Made by a program: the position numbers and the translations under genes. From Hermatobates lingyangjiaoensis (lineage: Eukaryota; Arthropoda; Insecta; Hemiptera; Hermatobatidae), in NCBI GenBank assembly GCA_026182355.1, contig JAPFBL010000006.1, positions 7,964,501 to 8,028,500 on the forward strand: a stretch of 64,000 bases of DNA, given 5' to 3'. The notes under the pieces were generated by a model. The model ran no database searches. It had not been told where the DNA came from and saw only the letters and a program-made list of their open reading frames with translations. Of this stretch, positions 36,001 through 48,200 are shown piece by piece. Position 1 is the stretch's first letter. Every line of letters starts with the position of its first letter.

Positions 36001-39000
36001 GCTTTAGAAAACATATAGTGCTGATTTCAATGCCTTTTTTTAAGTAAACTTTGTAAATCAAGTTTTGATTCATGAAATTAAAGAGTAATAGTAGTAATAA
36101 TAGAATTATTCTAACAAGTTATCCTTGTAAATCATTAACATAATGACGCTGTAGAATAAATGATTAATTGATTGATTGAAATAAAATTGTAAGTTTACTG
36201 GGATGGGATTATTAGAAGCAGGTTGAATGACAACAGGGAAGCCGTTGTGAGGAGTCTCAAAGGCGACTTGAATAAGTCTCTTGATGGTGGCAGGATTAGT
36301 GAGGAACACAAGAGGATTTGGAGACATGACGTCCACTGCCTTCTTGTTCAGTCCCAGGGGAGGGGCATACCTTGATATGTAGGGGACGTGAGCCAAATGA
36401 TTCTGCCATTCGTACATCGGCTATATTAACAAAAATGCAAGCTTTTCTTAATCATAAAAATAAATTACTTCTTATTCTAATGGTAATGCCATTTATGTGC
36501 TAAGTAACATCAGATTCATTTTTAAATCAACATCTCTATCATAATCATCATTTCAACTGTCCCTAGAATATTGAATGCTCTAGGCATAGACGATTCTAAC
36601 GGTTATTGGTATTTCATATAAATGGATTAGTTCATACAAATTGAAATCTTCATCTCAGTCAGATACCAGACTCTTGGGCTATACCAGTCTAGCATACAGT
36701 ATGGTGAAGTTAACTAAGCTTGAACGTACGATAATGTGCAATTATTAATATAATAGGCTAATGATAGTAGGAAGGTATTAAATGACGTCTTTTCCTTGAT
36801 AATGTAAGAGTAATGAACTATAACTGATTTTCTGCTTTACTCACAGGACTAATCAAGTCTCCAATAATCCTGACTATACTAAGACAAAATAAGATAGGCA
36901 GGAGAATCATTAAGTTAGAGCCACATTCACACATCATGACGGCCAAACTGAAGGTGACTCGGAGAGAGCCGCAAAGGAACGAAGCAGCGCCAAACAAAGC
37001 ACACTTGGCGGGAACAGCCAGCTCATTCTGAAACATTTGTCATTTAGTTTTATTCTTCTGGCCCTAAATATTAGAAGAAAAGATAAGAAGTTATAGAATA
37101 TATTATCCTATCGTAAAGACAAATACAATAGAAAAATATTTTATTTTAATGATAAATATTTCATAAATAAGTAATCTTCATCACGAATTCATAAAAATAT
37201 GTTGTGCGGAGTGCATTTAATTTACTGCCATTAAAACCATTATCACAGGTAATGACGAATTAATTTAACTTACTGAATAATTTTAATGTGTCTACTACAC
37301 GTTGTCAATGATGATGAAAATGTAATTTGAATTGTTATTGAGCATAAAAGCATTAGTGAATCCGTATCAAATATGATACTTCTGACGGCCTGTGACTGAA
37401 TAACGAATATGACCAGCGGTTATATTTAAAATAATTGCCAATTGTAAATTCAATCAGAAGACAGTAAATAATAAGTAAAATTTGCAACAAACATTGAAAA
37501 AAAAACATTAATCACATCACTGAAAGTCAAGCAAATTAGTAAAGTCATTTAATTGAATAGCAATTAGATGGAGAAGAGTGTATGTATGTAATTACAGTGC
37601 CAATTTGTTTTAGTTATCATTTCAAGGCGATTGTAATAATACAATGGAGTAACAGCAAATATTATAAATAGGATTTTAGATTTTTTTGTAATGAATTTTA
37701 TTTTGAATATGAAATAAATTCATTATTAATATGGAAGGTTTGCTTTACCAAGGTTTCGTAAAAGATGAAGATGTGTATTGATAGAACAATTAGCAAGGAC
37801 TCCGTCAAACCGTTCCATGAGCATTCTGTAAGTGATACCTTCCTTGTTTAAGGGTGATTCCGAAGAGTAATAAAGGATAAGATGTATTATCTACAGAAAG
37901 AGAGCTACCTGAAGAGCACATTTTAACTTTAGTTCTACTGTCTTTGTTGAGAAGCTAGTTTGTTGTAGCAAGGGACACCGTATGTACTTGCGTATATATA
38001 GCCGTAAAATATAATATTTTTGTTTCTGAAGAGAGATAGCACGATGGGAATCATTATCAAGTAGTAGCAGATCTGCACAACTTGTCATAATTCTAACAGC
38101 TTTTCAACTAGAAGAACTCTTTAAGTCAGTCAGAATGTCTACGTTTGCACTGCTTAATAGTTTTATGTCTCCTTGCGTAGCTCTGATCATTGTGGGTGGC
38201 AGGAAACGAAAGCTACGTCCTGAGTTTTCATTCTCAGATATAGTATATACGTATACACGCATATAAAAAGAGTGCTGACAGGCTTTGACTAGAATGGCCT
38301 GTGCTAATATTTCTAATCCTCGGGACTTAGGGTTCGAAGAGCTAAGAGAATGAAGGCACCATAGTGCTGACAGAATTTAGATATGACAAAGTTAGTTTAA
38401 ACTAAGTAGAGAAATAGGAGTATTCAGAGTCTGAAGGAAATTAACTGATTAATTAATCAATCCAGTATGAATGGATTAAAGCAACATGATTAGCGTATCA
38501 GGAGCATTGCTGCAACTGATGTTCTATATACATATACCTGGTAAAAATGACTTGCAATAAATAACAAAATCAACGAGACAATTTCAACAGAATATACAAG
38601 ATAGCCAGACCAAGTGGTCTTGGGAGCCAGATATGGGCAGACAATTCTAGCCTGCTCCTCAGTCGCATAGCCAGGGTGTAGCTAGATAAGGAGCTTTAAC
38701 AAGACGTCTGACCTAAACGATATTTAGTAAGCATTACAATTACATTCACAGTCTCTTTTGAAGACATATATCTAACTAGACAACTGTTACATATTTTACT
38801 AAAAGGAAAGAAAAGTAATTATAATAAACTAGACTACCCGTGACCCGTTGGGTCATCTAACACCTTCCTTTTTAATTCAGTCATGTTCACATAAATGGAG
38901 ATAAACTCTAAATTAATTCATTTCTAATAAAAAGGACACTGAACGTATTTTTAACACAATTCTCTATATTTACATTTGTTGTACAATTTGAATTTTGTAA

Positions 39001-42000
39001 AAAAAAAAACTTTAATGTTTTCTTTCTGTTTGACCCTACTGAGAGCAACATGTAATTGGCCATGATGAAATGCTGTTTTACATAAATGAACTAAAACTTT
39101 CTGTAAAGTCTGTCTTTAAGGCTTACGAATAGCCATGGCATGATTCAAACATTGTAGATATCAGCATCAGTTCTTCTCTTGATAACTTGACGAAGTTGTC
39201 AATTCCTGAGAGGCGACGCCAATGAAATTAGTCCTGTACTCCTTAATTTAGAGAGAATTAGTTATAGTAATAAATTTTCTGTACCGTCAGGAGCCCTACT
39301 CTATTATTTTTATTGAAATAGATATGTCAAAAGAATGAAATATAGGAATTATGACAGTGTTTTTTGATTAGGGACATAATTGTGTGCTGTAATAATTTAC
39401 TGATATTAATTTGATAATTTCTAAAACTTCTACTAACTATAATAAATATCATTTGTTGATGTATTAAATAATTATTCCATATGCTCGTCGATTATTCATT
39501 AAATTTTCACATTCTGCATTTATTTTAATTAAATAATTATGATTTAAGTCAAAAAAACTATTATTAATGCATTGACGTCATTTATATCAGGTTTTGGAAG
39601 CTTATTTTACAAAAATCTCCTTGGTGCAGATGGTAGCGCACTGGATCTCAAATTCCATGGTCGTAGATTCGATACCCACCAATTTTCTAATATTTTATTC
39701 AGTCTAGAGCGTGTGCAAATATTTAAACGTGAACATCATATAAGTATATTGATTTATAAAATAGTAATTTTACTTACAACATTCATATCAGGAAAAAGTG
39801 CGTGAACAGTTATAGTAACAAATCGTCCAATTAAACAACCAGATAGCAGGGTGGGAACGAAAAGGCCTGAAGAGATGGAGGATCCAGCAAAAAGTCCAGC
39901 CGTCAAATAATAGGTGACAGTCATAATCAAGAGCGGCATGGCTGGGGTGAAGCCTGGAACACAGCACTAACAACCACCATTCACCATCAGTGAAAGAGTC
40001 TTTAATGGCAAAACTCACTTGGGTTCTTCTCAAACATGAGGTTGAAAATACTTCTGGCATCTTGAAAAACAAATAGTCCCATACTGGCAAATTCATTTTT
40101 TTTGCAATATTTCTAAAAAAAAAAAAATATTTGATCCAAGGTAAATTATAAAGCATAATTTGCTTCTTATAACGAAAATGTTAAAGTTGCTACAGCACTT
40201 GAAAAAAAATCAGCAAGTCAACGCAGGTAAATACACTCACAATATGTTTTATATGTTTTGGTTATGAATGCATTCTATACATAAAACTTACTACTAGCTT
40301 ATTATATAGCTCACTTATTATAAGACACAATTCAGTATTAATAAACGAACTATTTCCAATTTTGTTTAAATTATATTATTTTTAGATTAAATTATAATAA
40401 TTAATTATTAAATTTAAAATCTGCATTTATTCAAACTATTTCAATAGTTATTCAATATAGACTATTAATACTACATTGTCTGGAAATAAATATAAATTCA
40501 ATTTCTTAAGGATTCTAATTTTGGTTTGCTATTCTTTATTTGGATTGCTATTCTAATTTTGAAACAAAATTTAATTTTAATAAATTACTGATTGATTAGA
40601 AATTCTCATTTTCAGGACCAAAAATTACAATATTTAATAACATAATCCAAATTAGGAATAACAAATTCGACAACTGACTACAAATTGAGCCTCATAGTAG
40701 ATCTTTTTATCTTGGCTTTTTCAGTAATTCTAAATCTTTATTGTTCAATATTTATGTTAAAGCAGTATTAAATGTAGTGAAAGATGAGCAAAAATGTTAA
40801 ATTTTTCAGTCACTACATACTCAATGAAGCCGCAAAATATTGGTTTTAGTGAGTATTGTTTTATTTTTGTTTCAAAGTATTTAGAGGTTTTAGAAAAATG
40901 GAAAAAATAGCTAACTAGTTTTAACAGAAAGTATAGACAGAATATATAGAAAGACAAACAAATCAAGCATTTCCTTTGGGTTTAAAAACAAGTATGATAA
41001 TTTTTCTATATCTACAGGCTAAATGAAGGTTTGGTCAAAATACCATCTAGAAAAGGGCTGTGACTTTAAAGAGCTGAAGAATAATGTGATGTAGTTTTGC
41101 TCAACTTTTCAGGAGACCGCATTATGAAATATGTTATATTTCAATATTAGCAGAAATTATTTATTTTTCAAACTCTTTGAGGATACATAGGAAGGTGAAA
41201 AACATACTTAGAGGTATATATACATAATTTTACAAATGTTTTTTTTTCCTAGACGTGATCTTTCTAAATTAGGAATTTAAAATAAGTTTATAACATCGTC
41301 CCTCGGAAGATGTACACGAAAATCTTTTTGTCATAAAATTAATAAGTAAGACTAAATAGGTGATGATAAGGAAATAAAATAAAACAGTTTTAAACTAAAT
41401 ACAATTTAGGGAAGAAATATTTCTGTTTAACCTGATAAAAATCTTATGATGCATGAAAGAATATCGTTTTTTTAAACTTCTAATTATATTTATTCAGTCA
41501 TAGAGCTTATGCGATTAGAGAGGTATAAGTAAATACATTAATATCATCCATGGTTGGCTTATGATGACAATGAGAATGGTATTCTCTTTTCTTAGGGCTG
41601 CAGTAACGGTTAAGTTTGGTGTAGTAGAACACGTAGAGTGTGCTGACCAGTACTGTCCACCAAACAACTTCCATTAGCTTCAACCATCTTCTCTGCATGA
41701 ATTTTCTAAAAAAAGATATTCAAATAATATTCTATCTCACGGGATTAGTCCATTCTATCACAGTCCATTCAAACATTCCTTGAGAAAAAAAATGTTAGAT
41801 AGTAAAACTAATAAACATTATTATTCCTAGAAATTTAATAATGAACAATGTTTTCTGCGATTTTGTAAAATCATTAATTTGCCTTTGAAAATATGTAATT
41901 AAAAAAAATATTTAACGAAGACCATATATTTATTAATAAAAGATATTTATCAAAAAGACGTGAAATTAATTTTTCTTCCTAAAAATTTTCAGTTTGCAAA

Positions 42001-45000
42001 AACGAAAAAAGATTTAAATGAAGTTGTTAGACTATGTGGATCCAGTTACAGATTTATGAAGGCCATAGGGGTATGTATTGAACAGGAATATGTAACTCCT
42101 GTCATTCCTCTGTAGTGGATCAGACAAGGAGAAAGTCTGCTCACCCACTATTATCTATAAAAACAAGGCTCCTTCAAATTGAACTATCTTCAAAAATGTA
42201 TTTTAACTATTTTGTTTTTCAAGAATGTAAAAACCAGTGTATTGATTTATTTTACAGTAATAATTTTCAATATATTACGGCTGTAATATTTTATTACATA
42301 ATCTTATGATACACAGTTTCATGCATTGTGGAGTAATAGAAAAAATAGGTGATTTATTACGTTTAAAATTAAAGGTTTAGGATATGAAATAAAAAGGTAC
42401 ACATAAAATAGAACAGTAAGGGGAAGAACACCAAAAAAGACAGCAGTAATGAAAAACTTGGATATATGCTATCCTTGTTAGGTTGAGTTTGAAAGAGTAT
42501 TTCTTTACTTTGCGTTCCTCTTCTTCGATTTTGAACATATATATATATATATACTTATCCGTTGGAAATACGATCCGAAACGGACAAATATAGTTCAATA
42601 TAGAAAAAGAAATATAGGGGAGTGTGTGCTTTTGATTTCTTTATGTTTCTTTTTCTACATTGAACTATATATATATATATTCACTGATAAAACGAAATAC
42701 GATCCAAACTGGACACAATACGAGTTCGAGATTAACAAAGAACAACACACAAAGTAGGGAAACACCCTTAGAGACTGAAATTTTCGGGTAATCCGTCTTC
42801 AGGAGAAAAGAGAATGGGAGACCAAGCACGTTGTAGGCGCAACGGCAAGTAACCAACCCGGCAACCGCCAGTTCTGTCAACCGTACCCGGTCTTAAAGTA
42901 TAAAATTAGGAGAAGATATAAACAGAAGCTCAGATAAGCAGTACTGGTTGGGTAAAACTATAAGTAGGTGAAAAATTATAAACAATATAAGATAAAAACA
43001 AACTATAAGAAACAAAAATAATGATAGAGAAAAGAAGAAAAAATAAATAAATAAATAAATAAAAATAAATACAATACAAAAAACTTGCATTGGTTGTTTT
43101 AGTAAATAAAAGATAGAGACTGAATAAAAGGGTAAGTATGGGAAACTAGTTAAGAATAAGAATTTAGAAAAATAAAATAGGATAAAACAAACTAGTAGTA
43201 AGTGAAGAAGACAAAATAGATATACACAAAATATACGAAAGAGGAAAAAAGAAATAAGTACTAGAGAATAAGGAATACTGGGAAAAAAAACAAAAAAATT
43301 ATCTTTTAAGGTTAAGTCCAGGTGCACTGCGCGCCCCGAGCAACCAGATGTGAGCCTCCTTTAGAGCCTCTGAGGAGGCTCACATCTGGTTGCTCGGGGC
43401 GCGCAGTGCACCTGGACTTTACCTTAAAAGATAATTTTTTTGTACTTTTTTTTTTGTACTTTTTTTCCAGTATTCTTTATTCTCTAGTACTTATTTCTTT
43501 TTTCCTCTTTCGTATATTTTGTGTATATCTATTTTGTCTTCTTCACTTACTACTAGTTTGTTTTATCCTATTTTATTTTTCTAAATTCTTATTCTTAACT
43601 AGTTTCCCATACTTACCCTTTTATTCAGTCTCTATCTTTTATTTACTAAAACAACCAATGCAAGTTTTTTGTATTGTAATTATTTTTATTTATTTATTTT
43701 TTCTTCTTTTCTCTATCATTATTTTTGTTTCTTATAGTTTGTTTTTATCTTATATTGTTTATAATTTTTCACCTACTTATAGTTTTACCCAACCAGTACT
43801 GCTTATCTGAGCTTCTGTTTATATCTTCTCCTAATTTTATACTTTAAGACCGGGTACGGTTGACAGAACTGGCGGTTGCCGGGTTGGTTACTTGCCGTTG
43901 CGCCTACAACGTGCTTGGTCTCCCATTCTCTTTTCTCCTGAAGACGGATTACCCGAAAATTTGAGTCTGTAAGTGTGTTTCCCTACTTTGTGTGTTGTTC
44001 TTTGTTAATCTCGAACTCGTATATATATATATTTAAAAATTAGAGATGTATTCGGAATTTGATTCGAAAATCAGATTATTTGGAAATTTTGATTTCCAAG
44101 GGGGTCCCACGAATCATTGGACTCCCTTCCAAGATTAGCCAAACAACTTGATTTTAATATAGTGTTTTCTAATCGTAATAACGTGGGTAATATGTTAATA
44201 AAAAAACTCTCCAAGCGAATTGGAGTCCCCTGGTATTTATAAAATTCCGTGCAAAAATTGCCATAAAATTTATATTAGTCAAACTGGTAAATCATTAAAG
44301 ACACGTGTAAAACAACACCAATATAACGTAAGTAGACAGGAAAAAAGTAGTGCCTTATTCTTGCATATAAAAAATGAAAATCATCATATTGATTGGACAG
44401 GAGCTAAATTTATTACCTATGAAAAGTCAATGTTGTTAAGAAATATTATTGAATCGTCTCTAATTAAATTTAATAGATCTAATATTATAAACATTAGTAA
44501 CGGTCTCATCAAACTTGATACTTTCGTCACGAGGGCAATAGCCTCTTCAAAGAGGGTTGACAGCTAGTGGATAGTTTTTTTACTTTTTCTTACTGTACTC
44601 CTTTGTTTCCCCAAACATCCCTTTCTGGACATTAGTCCTTTCCTGTGCTTTCACCCTTTTAAAATACCACTCTTCCCTCCCACTCTTCTCAACTCCTCAC
44701 CAGATGTTTTCTGCATCTAGTGTTCAGTTGGGTTTTTGACTCTGACGAAGACCGCTTGTTACTGTTGAAAGATCTTAGTCTTGTTTTCCCATTTCTTATA
44801 TATATATATATGTATAAATCAACTCAAAAACGAAGAAAAGCAACACACAGAGAAAAAGACACACTTACAAACTCAAATTTTTGGATGATCTGTCTTCAAG
44901 AGAAAAGAGAATGGGCGACCAAGCACGCAAAACACAACAGCAGAGACCGTTCCGGCATCGGTTGGTCCAGTTCGGATCGTTTTTTCTAATTTTGAGTGAT

Positions 45001-45136
45001 ATATATATATATAAAGATTTCACATAAACACGTGAAATAACAATCAATGATTAAACCACAATAAGAAATGGGAAAACAAGGCTAAGATCTTTCAACTGTA
45101 ACAAGTGGTCTTCGTCAGAGTCAAAAACCCATTTCA

Positions 45137-45173
<37 letters not shown>

Positions 45174-45227
45174 ATCAATGATTGTTATTTCTCGTGTTTA
45201 TTCTGAAATATTGTTAATATATATATA

Positions 45228-45261
<34 letters not shown>

Positions 45262-48200
45262 CAATGATCAAACCACAATAAGAAAATGGGAAACAAGACT
45301 AAGATCTTTCAACCGTAACAAGCTGTCTTCTTCCGAGTCAAAAACCCAATCAGTTGGGTTTTTGACTCTGACTAAGACCGCTTGTTACGGCTGAAAGATC
45401 TTAGTCTTGTTTTCCCATTTTCTTATTGTGGTTTGATCATTGATTGTTATTTCACGTGTTTATGTGTAATCTTTAAATATATATATATATATAATAAAGT
45501 CTAAATCACAGTAAGAAAGTCAGCAATTTGACTGAAATTTTTTACTCAAGCTGATATTTAATAAAATCGTAATATTACAATACTATTTTCGTTTAATTAC
45601 CTAGATCTAACAAAAATCATTAAACGAAGAAGCCAATTCCACATTGCCCCTGCTATTCCAGATAAAATGGCAGTTATAATTAAAACGGGGAATTCTTTCA
45701 TTGAAAAAGAAAAGTAATGATTTTTCGCAAAAGCATGAAAGTATAGTGAGTACACTGAGATATTACCTGCAAATCAAATATTAATGATATGCACTTGTAA
45801 ATAATCATAATTTATAAATTTATATATAACTAAGTAATTAAACTATATTTCACAATAATAATATAATATTAATAATATAATTATAACCATAATTATATTA
45901 AAATCTACTAATATATGATTTTTTGGCCTTCTTAGGTCATCCTCTTGTTTTTCACTAATGCTGTTATTTAATTAATCGCAGTAAAATAAATAAAAGTTCC
46001 TAAACGGATGTTTGAAAGCTATCTGATTGATACAAAAGTAGAACATGACCTGCTTGTAGTTAAGCCAAAGAAAGTAGAATGGTGGGCTGCACAGTTCCCA
46101 GTTTTGCAGGTGCACTGGTAGATTAGATGGCTATGTCGGTGCTCCGGCTGTCAACTTCTAGTTTATTAGATATTAAACATTTCATAGAGTTTTCTGTATG
46201 TAAACAACAAACTTCGGGATGACTGTGGTGTCTTTTATACAGATAGCTTTTAATTATTTTAGTGACTTGCTTGTTCGTATATCTATTATTACGAGGAAAC
46301 GAGTTGATTTCTTAAGTTCCTCGTCGAGTATGCTCTTATCGCAGCAGCAGGAAAATCTTATTTTTTTACAAGTTTTATGTTTCATTTTCCCATTCAGGCA
46401 TGATTCTTGTAGGAAGATTTGTAGTAGATTTTAGTGGTGAAATAGAGTGAACTATCTTTGTTGAGAATATTTAATAATGCCAATTTTCCTTGTGTATGCT
46501 CTGTATGGTCATTTTTAGTACAACTTTTTCAAGTTGTGTTAGGAGATGAGATATTTCGTCAGCTTTTTCATCTAAAATAATTCAGCTAAACATCATTAAC
46601 TGTTGTAACAAAATCTTTTACAACAATTTTTATTGAACAAGGAACATGAGAAATTTACTCATTTCTTATGTGAATTCTGCCAACAAACAAGATGAACAAG
46701 TATTGAGAAAGATAATATGTAAGAACATAATACCTACTAACGATGATGACAGATTACAACTTTTCACAATGTAAACAAAAAATATTACATAATTATTAAT
46801 TAGTTAGGTAGAACATAACTATCTAACTCCTACAATCTTTGTAAGCCTTGGAAAAGAAAACACAAATTTTCGACATGTTGGATTAAAAAGTTGAGTTTCT
46901 GACCAGATGACTTCCACAAATTTATTCTGGAAGTTGTATCTAGAAATATACACATAACTACACAACTTGTTATGTAACTTCTAGAACAGAAATTATTGAA
47001 ATAAAAAGGTTGATGGGTATGTAGGTAAATGTTTCAATTATATCAAAACGGAATATTTCTTCCAACAACCACGCTTATTTTTAACCTTTAATGCTGCAAG
47101 TTTATTGCAAAGTGAGTTAAATGAGACTAAACGAACATATAATATCCCGCAAAATGTTGGAAGTAGACAGATTTTATGCTGTAGTTGTTTTGGTTTCATA
47201 AACCACTAGTTCTAGAAAACCATAAATTTCTAAACAACAATTTGTTTGTAAAATTATTTGAATATTTTTTTTTGGTTATTTAGGGAAAGAGATATGAAGT
47301 AAACTAAAATGAATGAAATGAAATTGAAAAACCATTACAGAAGTATTAATAAATTATGGACCAATGAGCTAGGTATGTTGACTCTATCCAAGAATGAAGG
47401 GGAGTAACTCAAGTTGCAACTGCTATCAACGAAAATTATCCTGGACCCCCTTGAACACTGCAGTCTCTCAGCGAGATGTTGAAGCATATATTTAGTGGCA
47501 CAGTCAAAGGCCCTCCTTCCTCACGCCAGGGAGGACTGCTGCTTCTCACATTGAGATATTGACCGATAATACCGGTATATAAGTGAGTTGAAAATCAGAA
47601 GATTTAATTTTAAGTTGACTTGATTGAATAGACCTTCGTATCCTTCAGCCAAGGAAGCGATTGTGTTGAACGTTAGCGCACTGATGGTGGAGCACAGAAA
47701 AATTCTGAAACAGAGATCACCACTCCACTTGGTAACGTATTCTTCAAGTGACATCAGCATTGAACCTACAACAAAATTACCAGCATCAAACCATTTCTGA
47801 AAATATGTTTTAAATTAACAGTTAAACACTATAAAGATAACTGTTATGAATTTTGAGGATTTTCTAATTCAACAGGAATCCTTATACATATTTTCAACCA
47901 AGTAAATATTCTAATATGTAGACTTTTGTTAATTTCTCGAAAAAAAAATGAGAAAAAATGTATGTCATTTATTAAAACTAAATCTCCAACTCTCCAAAAC
48001 TTTATTATAGCAGTTTGGTATACGCTTAAATTAGTATTTTTGGAAATAAATTTAGTACATTTGAACATATATTAAATTAAATTTTTAAATTCTTATATAA
48101 AGTGAACTTGATAAAATTTTAGTCATCTGAATTTAATTCAGATTGAATATAAATAATTATCAATAATAATAATAATGTAAATATCTAAAAGATGGATGTT

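Noticed and set aside
39621..39682. Functional tRNA gene
   Set aside because: The anticodon and T arms do not pair properly and it is about ten bases short, so I call it tRNA-like only.
39572..39805. 77-codon plus-strand ORF over the tRNA-like sequence and ClC exon j
   Set aside because: It overlaps antisense to a confirmed exon and a tRNA-like element; a shadow frame.
43322..43810. 162-codon hydrophobic ORF (and its mirror 43327-42893)
   Set aside because: The apparent membrane protein comes from a pyrimidine-rich palindrome arm. The same region is mirrored and indel-shifted, with no family motif.
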